Shown here piece by piece: positions 33,786-42,267 of a stretch of 64,000 nucleotides of DNA (positions are counted from its first letter, which is position 1; every line of letters starts with the position of its first letter). Position numbers and translations under genes: made by a program. Under the pieces are notes generated by a model that saw only the letters and a program-made list of their open reading frames with translations, ran no database searches and had not been told where the DNA came from. Origin of the DNA: Brevibacillus_H ginsengisoli (lineage in GTDB: Bacteria; Bacillota; Bacilli; Brevibacillales; Brevibacillaceae); contig NZ_JBNJQR010000005.1 of assembly GCF_050113715.1 (NCBI RefSeq), positions 248,001-312,000 of the forward strand, read 5' to 3'.

Positions 33786-33899
33786 TTATGAAAAAAGGAA
33801 AAAGCTTTCGTTCTCACTAAAAATCATTTACTATTTTTAAGAAGCAGACGATTCTGTTCATGGTAAAATGGTAGGGAGAAACTTTGGAGGTAGTGCAGC

Positions 33900-34958
33900 A
33901 TGCGCTATGTTAACATTGATCAAGTTGAATCGGGAGACACACTTGCCCGTAGCATCTATAGCAGTGACGGACTCACCTTGCTGCAAGCGAATGTCCAGTT
34001 GACGGTGGGCATGATTCATAAGCTACGCAGGTTTGGTGTGAACATGTTGTATATTACCGATCCTAATTTCTCTGACGTGGAAGCAGAGGATGCGCTTACG
34101 GACGAGACCAAACGGGAAGCGATCTCCAATTTATCTACCGCCATACAATGTGTCCAATCCGGGAAGGGTATGGATCTTCGGAGTGTTCAAAAATCCATTA
34201 ACAGCATTGTGGACGAGACGTTGAGAAATCGCCGTGTCTTGTTGAATTTGAATGATATCCGAACGACTGATAATTATTTGTTTATCCATTCACTTAATGT
34301 GTGCATGATGTCCACGGCGATTGGGGTCGGAATGGGTTACAATAACACGCAGCTGAAGGAATTGGCGATGGGGGCCCTTCTGCACGACATCGGCAAATCG
34401 GTTAAACAGGAAGACGAAATTCAAATTGCGGGGATGAACTCCGAGAATGACCACACATGGCTGGGCTTTAATCTTCTGCGTAAAAAACACGAAATGAGTA
34501 TTGTATCTGCTCATGTCGCCCTTCAGCACCACGAATGGGTAAACGGTAATGGAAGTCCGCGCGGCTTGACTGGACCGGAGATTCATGATTTTGCCAAAAT
34601 CGTCGCCATTACGAACTATTACGATAATTTGATTTCGCCATTTTCAGATGAAGAGACTTGCCGCCCCTATGAGGCGTGCGAGAAGATCATGGCGTTAGCC
34701 AACACTCGCTTTGACTTGGATATGGTCATTCGCTTTTTACGATCCATTGCAACCTATCCAACAGGCTCTTCTCTTCGACTTAGTACCGGAGAAGTTGGTG
34801 TGGTCATCGATCAAAACCGTGGGTTGCCTTCCAGACCGGTTGTCCGTGTCATCAAGAAGGATCACTCTCGAAGTCAACGAATGCAAGAAGACCATAACTT
34901 TAATGATATTGATCTAGGAACGGAAACGACAGTCTTCATCAACGGGGTACTAGAGTAG
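33900..34958 (+). CDS. HD-GYP-like phosphohydrolase with degenerate GYP motif
   Basis: A 352-residue protein. The N-terminal 110 residues resemble the DUF3391-type region before many HD-GYP domains. The HD domain follows with HSLNVCMMS (about 130-138) and HDIGK at 162-166, the metal-binding pair. The second motif reads HHEWVNGNGSPRG (210-222), where active c-di-GMP phosphodiesterases have HHExxDGxGYP; the GYP itself is replaced by SPR. Metal binding may be kept, but c-di-GMP hydrolysis is uncertain. TTGGAGGTAG is upstream of the ATG and TGGTAAAAT before it is a good -10. It stands alone. Confidence 0.9.
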   Translation: MRYVNIDQVESGDTLARSIYSSDGLTLLQANVQLTVGMIHKLRRFGVNMLYITDPNFSDVEAEDALTDETKREAISNLSTAIQCVQSGKGMDLRSVQKSINSIVDETLRNRRVLLNLNDIRTTDNYLFIHSLNVCMMSTAIGVGMGYNNTQLKELAMGALLHDIGKSVKQEDEIQIAGMNSENDHTWLGFNLLRKKHEMSIVSAHVALQHHEWVNGNGSPRGLTGPEIHDFAKIVAITNYYDNLISPFSDEETCRPYEACEKIMALANTRFDLDMVIRFLRSIATYPTGSSLRLSTGEVGVVIDQNRGLPSRPVVRVIKKDHSRSQRMQEDHNFNDIDLGTETTVFINGVLE

Positions 34959-35013
34959 TTTGTCGAAAAATTGACGGATTACAAGGGAAAATACTAGAGA
35001 ATCACCTGAGATT

Positions 35014-35115
35014 TTGACAAATTTCGCTAAGCGGTTTTTGTTATACTATTGTTAATTCAATCTCTTTTTCCTCTTTTCGTGCGCTCTTACGTTAGTAAGT
35101 TGCGCAATTTTTTTC
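35014..35115 (+). ncRNA. Promoter-terminator unit 1 (candidate small RNA)
   Basis: An extended -10 (TGTTATACT, 35039-35047; TTGACA at 35014 is 22 bases away, so it may not be the -35) is followed by about 35 bases and a strong hairpin TGCGC..CTTAC-GTTA-GTAAG..GCGCA with a run of Ts (35080-35114). No ORF of note is within it. A short RNA of about 60 nt is the simplest reading. Confidence 0.4.
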
Positions 35116-35137
35116 CTCGATTGCCAGTAAATCACCC

Positions 35138-35230
35138 TTGGTATCTGTGAGCAAAGTCTCTTATAATCATAGGTGTGACATTTCTATTGCTTCAGACAAC
35201 CGGATGCGATGCCGCGGTTGTCTTTTTTTA
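35138..35230 (+). ncRNA. Promoter-terminator unit 2 (candidate small RNA)
   Basis: TTGGTA (35138-35143), 18-base spacer, TATAAT (35162-35167). After about 25 bases comes AGACAACCG..CGGTTGTCT with seven Ts (35194-35230). The unit would give an RNA of about 55 nt. It directly precedes repeat R5. Confidence 0.45.
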
Positions 35231-35238
35231 TTATATTT

Positions 35239-35498
35239 GGAAAGTTGAATTGCTTTACGGTGGTAAAGTAATTCAACTTATCCTTTCGCGCAGCCCGCTG
35301 AAGAAAAGATTTCGTCCGCTCGTGTCTCATTTTAAGCGAAACCAAGCGCAGAGAACGAAGGAAGGAAAAGAGTCGGCATTCTTTACGTCAGTGAGAATCG
35401 AAGTGATTTTCTTGTCGACTCCCTTCCGTAGAGAGCGGGGCGGACAGTAGATTCTACACGCGAGCTTAAACAGAGCATAGAGGGACGAAGTCTTTTCT
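35239..35498 (+). repeat. Dispersed structured repeat, copy R5 (subfamily B)
   Basis: 5' hairpin GAAAGTTGAATTGCTTTAC / GTAAAGTAATTCAACTT, linker TTTCGCGCAGCCCGC, arms AAGAAAAGATTTCGTC and GGGACGAAGTCTTTTCT, and the subfamily B core GAGTCGGCATTCTTTACGTC..GTCGACTC. Matches R2 (7162-7426) closely, with point differences. The 120 bases from its end to cheY probably carry the cheY promoter. Confidence 0.85.
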
Positions 35499-35620
35499 CA
35501 CATACATATGCTTTTGGTCATAAAAATCTTGAGTAGAAAGTCATAACAAACTGGACTTTTCGTAAGAATTTTGTAAAAGTAATAGGAGTGGGACTTAAGA
35601 GGAGTTAGGGGGAGGCACTT

Positions 35621-35974
35621 GTGGCCCGGATACTTATCGTAGATGATGCTGCTTTTATGAGAAATATGTTAAGTCAAATGTTATCGGGAACACATGAGGT
35701 TTGTGGAGAGGCAAGCAATGGTGTAGAAGCTATTCAAAAATATAAAGACCTTCTCCCAGACATCGTTACGATGGACATTACAATGCCGGACATGCAAGGG
35801 ATTGATGCTGTTCGCGAGATTATTGCCATAGATCCCAAAGCCAAAATACTCATGTGTTCTGCAATGGGTCAGCGCCAAATGGTCTTGGAAGCAATGAAAA
35901 GCGGCGCCAAAGATTTCATTGTAAAGCCGTTCCAAAAGGAAAGAATACTAGACGCGATATCACGTTGGGTATAG
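35621..35974 (+). CDS. cheY: CheY-type chemotaxis response regulator
   Basis: A 117-residue stand-alone receiver domain. Acidic pocket D8/D9, phosphorylated D52 (TMDITMPDMQG), S80 (CSAMGQ) and K102 (VKPF) are all present. The sequence closely resembles Bacillus CheY, which acts on the flagellar switch. It begins with GTG and has GGGGGAGG upstream. It is separated from any other chemotaxis gene: no cheA or fliM is nearby, while a chemoreceptor lies at 57 kb. A terminator follows. Confidence 0.87.
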   Translation: MARILIVDDAAFMRNMLSQMLSGTHEVCGEASNGVEAIQKYKDLLPDIVTMDITMPDMQGIDAVREIIAIDPKAKILMCSAMGQRQMVLEAMKSGAKDFIVKPFQKERILDAISRWV

Positions 35975-35988
35975 TTGAGGTAAGGGGA

Positions 35989-36020
35989 AACTGCTATGGT
36001 GATCATAGCAGTTTTTTATA
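35989..36020 (+). terminator. Terminator of cheY
   Basis: AACTGCTATG..CATAGCAGTT followed by TTTT, just before repeat R6. Confidence 0.8.
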
Positions 36021-36025
36021 ATATC

Positions 36026-36288
36026 GGAATGTTTAATTGCTTTACAGAGTTAAAGTAATTAAGCATTCCTTCCATTCGCGTTAGCCCATCAAAGAAAAGA
36101 GTTTCGTCCGCTTGCAGTCTCCTTGGAAGTGATACTAAGCGAAAGAACGGAGGAAGGAATAAGAGTCGCCACCCAACCCCTTTAGGGGCGCGAAGCGTTT
36201 GGCGACTCCCTTTCGTAGTGAAAGAGCGGACTTTATTATCATCTCTGCGAACTTCCACAGAGCGAAAAGGGACGAAGCTCTTTTCTTA
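36026..36288 (+). repeat. Dispersed structured repeat, copy R6 (subfamily A)
   Basis: 5' hairpin GGAATGTTTAATTGCTTTAC / TAAAGTAATTAAGCATTCC, linker CATTCGCGTTAGCCC, arms AAGAAAAGAGTTTCGTC and GGGACGAAGCTCTTTTCTT, and the AGTCGCCACCC..TTTGGCGACTCCC core. Same subfamily as R1 and R7. Paired changes in the outer arms (GAGTTTC / GAAGCTC) keep the stem mostly intact. Confidence 0.85.
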
Positions 36289-36310
36289 TAGGAGGATGTG
36301 ACATAATCCC

Positions 36311-37540
36311 GTGAAGTCTGGATATTTTGATCATTTCCAGCACGTTGATATTGAAGAGATTGCGGATGTTATCGGGGAACTGCTGCAGAACCCCATTACA
36401 ATTGAAGATGCGGATCATAAGTTAATTGCCTACAGTTCTCATGGAGAGAGCACTGATCAGGCTAGATGGTCGACCATTATGGGCAGGCGCGTTCCCGAGA
36501 AGGTATTGACTCGACTTTGGAAAGACGGGGTATTTCAGCAACTGCTTACCCAGAGCGATCCGGTTCATATCCCGGCCAAAGACGAAGTAGGCTTGGGCAA
36601 ACGAGTAGCGATAGCCATTCGTAAGGGAAACGACGTCCTAGGGTATATTTGGGCCCAAGAGGTGAACCGCCCCTTTACGGATGAAGATGATGAAATTTTG
36701 CGACAAGCGGCGCGAGCAGCCGTTTCGCGATTGGTTCAGCGTCAGGGCAAGCGTAAAGCGGAGGAGCAACGCAGAAAAGAGTTTTTCTGGGAGCTTTTGC
36801 TGGGGAACCACTCCAGTGAGACCGTGATCCAGCGCAAGGCTGAGACACTGCAAGCCACCCTGCCATCGCCTTTTCTTGTCTGTATCATCGAGGCAGACTC
36901 CAGCCAATTGGAGCAGCTGCTTTATCCGCTTTTGATCCGTGACAAGCTTTTGTGGGTCGTTGATGGTCAACAATTAATCCTGTTAATGGGTTTGCCCGCG
37001 ATTGTAAAAGGAGATCAGAGCATTTTTCAACAGGCCGATCATTTTTTGCAGGAGTCTCTCGGTCGGGTTATGGACCGCATGGAGGGACATTCGTTTGGTG
37101 TGTACGGAAGATCCTACCAATCCCATGTGGATATCAAAAAAAGCTATCAGGAAGCCTTGCAAGTGTTGCATGTGAAGCGATTGTTTCCTCGGGAAACGAC
37201 GAATGTGCAAGGATACCATGATCTTGGGATTTATCGATTTCTGACGGAGCTCAAAAAATGGGGCGACGCGGAAGGGTATGAGAATGAGCGATTAACCCGA
37301 TTGCGGCTTTATGATCAGGAGCACCAAAGCAACCTTGTCCAAACGCTGGAAACCTATCTGGATGCCGCAGGGAAGGTAAACGTGACTTCTCAGCGACTTC
37401 ATATTCATATCAACACGTTAAGCTACCGATTGCGACGAATTGAAGAGATTATGGGGATTCAGTTGGATGACCCCAACCAACGAACGGCTCTTTACCTGGA
37501 CTTAAAGCTGGAAAAATTAAGCAAAGAGTCACAAAGGTGA
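36311..37540 (+). CDS. adeR: PucR/CdaR-family regulator, AdeR-like
   Basis: A 409-residue regulator. The N-terminal ~130 residues form a GAF-like sensor (ITIEDADHKLIAYSSHG at about 31-47), and the C-terminal 60 hold the PucR helix-turn-helix (VTSQRLHIHINTLSYRL, RRIEEIMG). It lies 130 bases before ald on the same strand, and B. subtilis AdeR, a PucR-family protein, activates the neighbouring ald gene. The same role is inferred here. Start is GTG 36311; AGGAGG (36291-36296) is 14 bases away, rather far, but no nearer in-frame start is available. The small-molecule signal is unknown. Confidence 0.85.
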   Translation: MKSGYFDHFQHVDIEEIADVIGELLQNPITIEDADHKLIAYSSHGESTDQARWSTIMGRRVPEKVLTRLWKDGVFQQLLTQSDPVHIPAKDEVGLGKRVAIAIRKGNDVLGYIWAQEVNRPFTDEDDEILRQAARAAVSRLVQRQGKRKAEEQRRKEFFWELLLGNHSSETVIQRKAETLQATLPSPFLVCIIEADSSQLEQLLYPLLIRDKLLWVVDGQQLILLMGLPAIVKGDQSIFQQADHFLQESLGRVMDRMEGHSFGVYGRSYQSHVDIKKSYQEALQVLHVKRLFPRETTNVQGYHDLGIYRFLTELKKWGDAEGYENERLTRLRLYDQEHQSNLVQTLETYLDAAGKVNVTSQRLHIHINTLSYRLRRIEEIMGIQLDDPNQRTALYLDLKLEKLSKESQR

Positions 37541-37609
37541 CATATTCGTTTGTGAAAATCCACAAATGGAGTCGTCAGTAAATCAAGGGAATCACCAATG
37601 AGGAATGTC

Positions 37610-37623
37610 TGAAAACGCTGTAC
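37610..37623 (+). promoter_or_regulatory. Weak cre-like site upstream of ald
   Basis: TGAAAACGCTGTAC matches TGWAANCGNTNWCA at all but the last two positions. Suggestive only. Confidence 0.25.
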
Positions 37624-37670
37624 AATGTGGATAATAACAGATTGTAAACGTACGAAGGAGGACATAAATC

Positions 37671-38795
37671 ATGATCGTAGGAATTCCCAAAGAGATAAAA
37701 AACAATGAATATCGCGTGGCCATTACCCCAGCAGGTGTGACAGCTCTTGTTCAAAGTGGACATGAGGTGCTCGTTGAAACCAACGCTGGTTTGGGAAGCG
37801 GTTTCACAGACAGCGATTATAGCGCAGTAGGCGCGAAAATTGTTCCAACCGCAGCAGATGCTTGGGGCGCAGACATGGTGATGAAAGTAAAGGAACCGCT
37901 TCCATCTGAATACGGATATTTCCGTGAAGGATTGGTACTTTTCACATACCTGCATCTTGCTCCAGAGCCTGAGTTGACTCGCGCATTGATGGAGAAAAAA
38001 GTGGTAGCCATCGCTTACGAAACGATTCAATTGGACAACGGTGCGCTTCCACTTCTTACTCCAATGAGTGAAGTAGCTGGACGCATGTCCGTTCAAATCG
38101 GTGCTCAATTCCTTGAGAAGCCATATGGCGGCAAAGGTGTACTCTTGGGTGGCGTACCAGGCGTAATGAAAGGTGAAGTTGTTATCGTTGGCGGCGGTAT
38201 TGTAGGTACCAACGCGGCGAAGATGGCATTGGGCTTGGGTGCTAACGTAACAATCCTTGACGTAAGCGCTGACCGTCTCCGTCAATTGGACGATCTTTTC
38301 CAAGGTCGCGTACAAACTCTGATGTCCAACAGCTTCAACATTGCGAACGCTGTGAAAAAAGCTGACTTGCTCGTCGGCGCTGTACTGATCCCAGGTGCAC
38401 GCGCTCCTCGTCTGGTAACAGAAGAAATGGTAAAATCCATGCAACCAGGTTCTGTGATCGTTGACGTAGCGATTGACCAAGGCGGATCCATTGAGACAAT
38501 CGACCGTATCACTACTCACGACAACCCGACTTATGAAAAACACGGCGTCATCCATTACGCGGTTGCCAATATGCCAGGTGCTGTAGCGCGTACTTCTACT
38601 TGGGCGCTGACGAACGTAACTACTCCATATGCGGTGCAATTGGCGAACAAAGGCTATCGTGAAGCTATTCAAAGCAACCGTGCTCTTGCCAAAGGCGTTA
38701 ACGTAATTGATGGCAAAATCACCTTCAAAGCTGTAGCTGACGCTCACAACTTGCCATATGAGTCCATCGACGACGTATTGTTGGTAAAAAACTAA
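37671..38795 (+). CDS. ald: Alanine dehydrogenase
   Basis: A 374-residue NAD-dependent enzyme that interconverts L-alanine and pyruvate plus ammonia. The catalytic K74 (MKVKEP) and H95 (FTYLHL) are present. The Rossmann motif VIVGGGIVGTNAAKMA (about 168-184) and the conserved VDVAIDQGG are also visible. Length and sequence match Bacillus Ald closely. In Bacillus it is needed for normal sporulation and for alanine as a nitrogen source. A strong AAGGAGGA site is upstream and the AdeR-like activator gene precedes it. A terminator follows. A 390-codon frame on the opposite strand is a shadow. Confidence 0.96.
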   Translation: MIVGIPKEIKNNEYRVAITPAGVTALVQSGHEVLVETNAGLGSGFTDSDYSAVGAKIVPTAADAWGADMVMKVKEPLPSEYGYFREGLVLFTYLHLAPEPELTRALMEKKVVAIAYETIQLDNGALPLLTPMSEVAGRMSVQIGAQFLEKPYGGKGVLLGGVPGVMKGEVVIVGGGIVGTNAAKMALGLGANVTILDVSADRLRQLDDLFQGRVQTLMSNSFNIANAVKKADLLVGAVLIPGARAPRLVTEEMVKSMQPGSVIVDVAIDQGGSIETIDRITTHDNPTYEKHGVIHYAVANMPGAVARTSTWALTNVTTPYAVQLANKGYREAIQSNRALAKGVNVIDGKITFKAVADAHNLPYESIDDVLLVKN

Positions 38796-38817
38796 TCGAC
38801 AACGAATTTCAAACGCT

Positions 38818-38857
38818 CAAAAGCCAATTCAGCGACTGCTGGGTTGGCTTTTTTTAA
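38818..38857 (+). terminator. Terminator of ald
   Basis: AAAAGCCAA..TTGGCTTTTTTT around an inner CAGC/GCTG pairing. Confidence 0.8.
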
Positions 38858-38945
38858 CATGAATCGCTTGACTCGAGGGGTTTTTAATTGAAGAAGGTTT
38901 ATGTTATGCTCTTAGGCAAGGAAAAGTGATGGAGGAGTTGGCATC

Positions 38946-40037
38946 GTGTACAAGCTTGCAAGAAAATATTTGTTCAAATTAGATCCGGAAGAAGCCCACG
39001 AGCGTACCATTCACGCTTTGCAATATGCGCAGAATACCTCCGGGGGTTTAGATCTTCTTCGGTTCATGTATACCTATAAAAATCCAAGTTTAAACATAAG
39101 CAGATGGGGAATCCAATTTCCGAATCCTGTTGGACTAGCAGCGGGCTTCGATAAAAATGCGGAGGTGTATCACGCGCTATCCGCTTTGGGTTTCGGCTTT
39201 ATTGAGGTGGGAACATTGACGCCAATTTCCCAGCCTGGAAATGATAAACCACGCCTGTTCCGTTCTGTCGCGGATGAAGCGGTTATTAACCGTATGGGCT
39301 TTAATAATCTGGGAGCCTATATTGCTTCGCAAAATCTCAATGATTACTGGGCTACTAATTTACCAATCGGGATCAATATCGGGAAGAACAAAGTAACCCC
39401 GAATGAAGAGGCGGCTAGTGACTATGAGAAATGCCTGGATATGCTTTATCCATATGGCCACTATTTCGTCATCAATATCAGTTCTCCTAATACGCCTAAT
39501 CTGCGTGACCTTCAGGAAACCGAGAGCCTTCGCAAGCTGCTTCGAGCGGTCTTCAATAAGACACAGGAAATGGAAAAGAGAGGCACTCCCAAAAAGCCAA
39601 TCCTATTAAAAGTAGCTCCTGACATGTCTTCCGAACACATGAGAGACGTTGTAACAACAGCGGTAGAAGAAGGAATTGCCGGAATCATTGCCACCAATAC
39701 GACGTTGTCTCGTGAAGAGCTGACTAATAAAGTCATAGCGGAAGAGACTGGCGGCTTAAGCGGACGTCCGTTAACCGAGCGATCCACAGCCTGGATTCGG
39801 GAGATTTATCAAGAGATTGGCGACCAAGTGCCGATTATCGGGGTAGGCGGAATCTTTAACGGGGACGATGCATATGCCAAGATCAAAGCGGGTGCCAGCC
39901 TCGTTCAGGTTTACACTGGTATGATTTACGAAGGACCGGGAATTGCCAAAGCCATTAACAAGCGCCTTGTTCAATTGCTGAAACAAGACGGCTTTGAGTC
40001 GATCGAACAAGCTGTTGGAGTTGACGCGCGTCAATGA
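38946..40037 (+). CDS. pyrD: Dihydroorotate dehydrogenase, quinone-type (class 2)
   Basis: A 363-residue flavoprotein that oxidises dihydroorotate to orotate in pyrimidine synthesis, passing electrons to quinone at the membrane. The N-terminal extension (RKYLFKLDPEEAHERTIHAL) marks class 2. GLAAGFDKN, the catalytic-serine segment NISSPNTPNLRDLQ, and the FMN site IIGVGGIFNG near 298 are intact. Most Bacillus species use a class 1B enzyme encoded in the pyr operon, while this stands outside any pyr gene cluster. It begins with GTG after GATGGAGGAG. panE-like and ispH genes follow closely (15 and 31 bases), so the three may be one transcript. Confidence 0.94.
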   Translation: MYKLARKYLFKLDPEEAHERTIHALQYAQNTSGGLDLLRFMYTYKNPSLNISRWGIQFPNPVGLAAGFDKNAEVYHALSALGFGFIEVGTLTPISQPGNDKPRLFRSVADEAVINRMGFNNLGAYIASQNLNDYWATNLPIGINIGKNKVTPNEEAASDYEKCLDMLYPYGHYFVINISSPNTPNLRDLQETESLRKLLRAVFNKTQEMEKRGTPKKPILLKVAPDMSSEHMRDVVTTAVEEGIAGIIATNTTLSREELTNKVIAEETGGLSGRPLTERSTAWIREIYQEIGDQVPIIGVGGIFNGDDAYAKIKAGASLVQVYTGMIYEGPGIAKAINKRLVQLLKQDGFESIEQAVGVDARQ

Positions 40038-40052
40038 TGAGAGGGATGTATA

Positions 40053-40979
40053 ATGAGAATTCTTGTACTGGGTGTGGGAGCAGTTGGAGGATATTTTGGA
40101 GGGCGTCTGGCACAGAAGGGTGTCGATGTGACGTTCCTGGTGAGGGAGAAGCGCCGTCAGCAATTGGAAGCTTCTGGACTTGTGATCAAGAGCGTGCATG
40201 GGGATGCTACAATTACGCCACAGCTACTCGTGAGTGGTGATCCCAGTGAGCCATTTGATCTGATTATGCTTTCAACCAAGGCCTATCATCTGGAGGAGGC
40301 GATGGCAAGTGCGCTTCCTTACATCGGAGATAAGACTTTAATCCTTCCATTATTAAACGGCGTGGCTCACATGGAGCAGCTAGTTTCACGATATGGAACG
40401 CAAAGGGTACTCGGTGGGCTCTGCTTTATTGAGAGCACATTGAATGAAGCGGGAGAGGTTGTTCAGACCAGCAAGCGTCATGAGGTTACCTTTGGGGAGT
40501 GGCAAGGAGAGAACAGCTCGCGTCTTGCTCTGATGGCAGAACTGTTCTCCAATGCCAATGCAACCTTCACGCTGAGTAAGGACATTGTTCCCGAAATGTG
40601 GCATAAATATTTATTCATTACCACCCTATCGGGAATTACTACGCTCATGAACTCTTGTGTTGGCCCAATTCGCGATGCGATATACGGCAAAGACCTGACG
40701 CTTCAGTTAGCGGAGGAAAGTGTTGCTGTGATTCGAGCGCTTGGAGCACCGATAGCTGAAAATATTGTAGAGAAACAGATGTCGATTTTCTGGAAACAGC
40801 CAGACACGACGAAATCCTCTATGCTCCGTGATATGGAGAAGGGCCTTTCTGTGGAAGCGGACCATTTACAAGGATACTTATTAGAAGCGGCAAAACGTTT
40901 AGGCGTATCAACGCCGCTGTTGCAAATTGCCTACACAAATCTGAAAGTTTACGAGAATAAGCGCTTGGCTTTAAGCTAA
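40053..40979 (+). CDS. panE: 2-dehydropantoate 2-reductase (ketopantoate reductase)
   Basis: A 308-residue NADPH-dependent reductase. The Rossmann start is VLGVGAVGGYFGGRLAQKG (5-23) and the catalytic lysine lies in WHKYLFIT (near 188-195). The length and fold fit PanE/ApbA, which makes pantoate for coenzyme A. Similar sequences act on other 2-keto acids, so the substrate is the likely rather than certain one. Starts 15 bases after pyrD, with AGAGGGATG upstream; ispH follows after 31 bases. Confidence 0.88.
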   Translation: MRILVLGVGAVGGYFGGRLAQKGVDVTFLVREKRRQQLEASGLVIKSVHGDATITPQLLVSGDPSEPFDLIMLSTKAYHLEEAMASALPYIGDKTLILPLLNGVAHMEQLVSRYGTQRVLGGLCFIESTLNEAGEVVQTSKRHEVTFGEWQGENSSRLALMAELFSNANATFTLSKDIVPEMWHKYLFITTLSGITTLMNSCVGPIRDAIYGKDLTLQLAEESVAVIRALGAPIAENIVEKQMSIFWKQPDTTKSSMLRDMEKGLSVEADHLQGYLLEAAKRLGVSTPLLQIAYTNLKVYENKRLALS

Positions 40980-41010
40980 GGTGTAGGAATACAAGAAGGA
41001 GGGGTGGCCT

Positions 41011-41955
41011 GTGGACGTCATTAAGATCTCACCACGTGGCTATTGCTATGGAGTAGTGGATGCCATGGTGCTTGCGGCGACGACTGCCCGCAATTTTGAC
41101 TTGCCGAGACCGATCTATATTTTAGGCATGATTGTGCATAATTCTCATGTCGTGGAAGCATTTAAAAAGGAAAAGATTATTACGCTCGACGGGGAAGATC
41201 GATTGAGCCTGTTAGATCAGATATCCGAGGGAACGGTTATTTTTACCGCTCACGGGGTATCTCCAGAGGTGCGTAAGAAAGCTCGCGACAAGGGCTTGAC
41301 GGTTGTAGATGCCACTTGTCCAGACGTAACCAAAACCCACGACCTTATCCGCGAGAAGATTGCAGTTGGATATGAAGTCATTTACATCGGGAAGAAATCT
41401 CATCCTGAGCCGGAGGGGGCTGTCGGGATTGCTCCAGACAAGGTGCATCTCGTCCAGACCATAGAGGATGTAGAGAATCTCCCGTTTACCCATGACAAAT
41501 TAATTGTGACGAACCAAACCACGATGAGTCAGTGGGATGTTCGCCATTTGATGAACGCCATCGTGGAGCGCTATCCTCGGGTAGAAATCCATAACGAAAT
41601 CTGCCTGGCGACCCAGATTCGTCAGGAAGCGGTAGCCGAGCAAGCGGGCGAAGCGGATCTTTGTATTGTTGTCGGGGATCCAAGAAGCAACAACTCCAAT
41701 CGATTGGCACAGGTAGCAGAGGAGATTGCTGGTGTGCCGGCTTATCGGATTGCTGATTTGTCAGAGCTTGATATCGACTGGCTGAAAGGCAAGACGAAGG
41801 TAGCTGTCACCTCTGGGGCTTCAACGCCAACACCGCTCACGAAAGAAGTGATTTCGTTTCTTGAAGCGTTTGAGGAGCAGAATCCAGCAACATGGGAAAA
41901 GCAACGAACCGTTAACATGAACAAAATTCTTCCAACCGTAAAAGAACCATCATAA
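41011..41955 (+). CDS. ispH: 4-hydroxy-3-methylbut-2-enyl diphosphate reductase
   Basis: A 314-residue iron-sulphur enzyme, the last step of the MEP isoprenoid pathway, giving IPP and DMAPP. The three cluster cysteines are C12 (PRGYCYG), C103 (DATCPDVT) and C198 (NEICLATQ). IVHNSHVV and FTAHGVS carry the conserved histidines of the active site, and VGDPRSNNSNRL is also conserved. It starts with GTG behind GAAGGAGGGG. Probably co-transcribed with pyrD and panE. A short hairpin follows the stop, then repeat R7. Confidence 0.95.
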   Translation: MDVIKISPRGYCYGVVDAMVLAATTARNFDLPRPIYILGMIVHNSHVVEAFKKEKIITLDGEDRLSLLDQISEGTVIFTAHGVSPEVRKKARDKGLTVVDATCPDVTKTHDLIREKIAVGYEVIYIGKKSHPEPEGAVGIAPDKVHLVQTIEDVENLPFTHDKLIVTNQTTMSQWDVRHLMNAIVERYPRVEIHNEICLATQIRQEAVAEQAGEADLCIVVGDPRSNNSNRLAQVAEEIAGVPAYRIADLSELDIDWLKGKTKVAVTSGASTPTPLTKEVISFLEAFEEQNPATWEKQRTVNMNKILPTVKEPS

Positions 41956-41980
41956 GCGGCGATCTTCTCGCCGCTTGTTA
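41954..41980 (+). terminator. Terminator of the pyrD-panE-ispH unit
   Basis: AAGCGGCG..CGCCGCTT stem, overlapping the stop, with only a short TTGTT tail. Confidence 0.6.
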
Positions 41981-41990
41981 TAATATCGTA

Positions 41991-42242
41991 AAGTTTAATT
42001 ACTTTGCATTAGTAAAGTAATTAAACTTATCCATTTGCGCAAGCTCGTCAAGAAAAGAGTTCGTCCGCTATTAGTCTCCTTAGAAGTGACACTTAGCGAA
42101 TGAGCGGAGAAAGGGATAAGAGTCGCCACCCAACCCCTTTAGGGGCGCGAAGCGTTTGGCGACTCCCTTTCGCAGTGAAAGAGCGGACTTTTCAACATCA
42201 TTGCGAACTTCCACAGAGCGTAAAGGGACGGAGTCTTTTCTA
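41991..42242 (+). repeat. Dispersed structured repeat, copy R7 (subfamily A)
   Basis: 5' hairpin AAGTTTAATTACTTTGC / GTAAAGTAATTAAACTT, linker ATCCATTTGCGCAAGCTCG, arms AAGAAAAGAGTTCGTC and GGGACGGAGTCTTTTCT, and the AGTCGCCACCC..GGCGACTCCCTTTCG core. Nearly identical in the core to R6. Confidence 0.85.
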
Positions 42243-42267
42243 ACTGACCTAGAAAGAAGGAAAAAAT

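Noticed and set aside
37575..38747. A 390-codon open frame antisense to ald
   Set aside because: It lies wholly over the ald gene on the other strand and has no ribosome site. The ald product is a clear match with catalytic residues. The long antisense frame is a by-product of ald codon usage.
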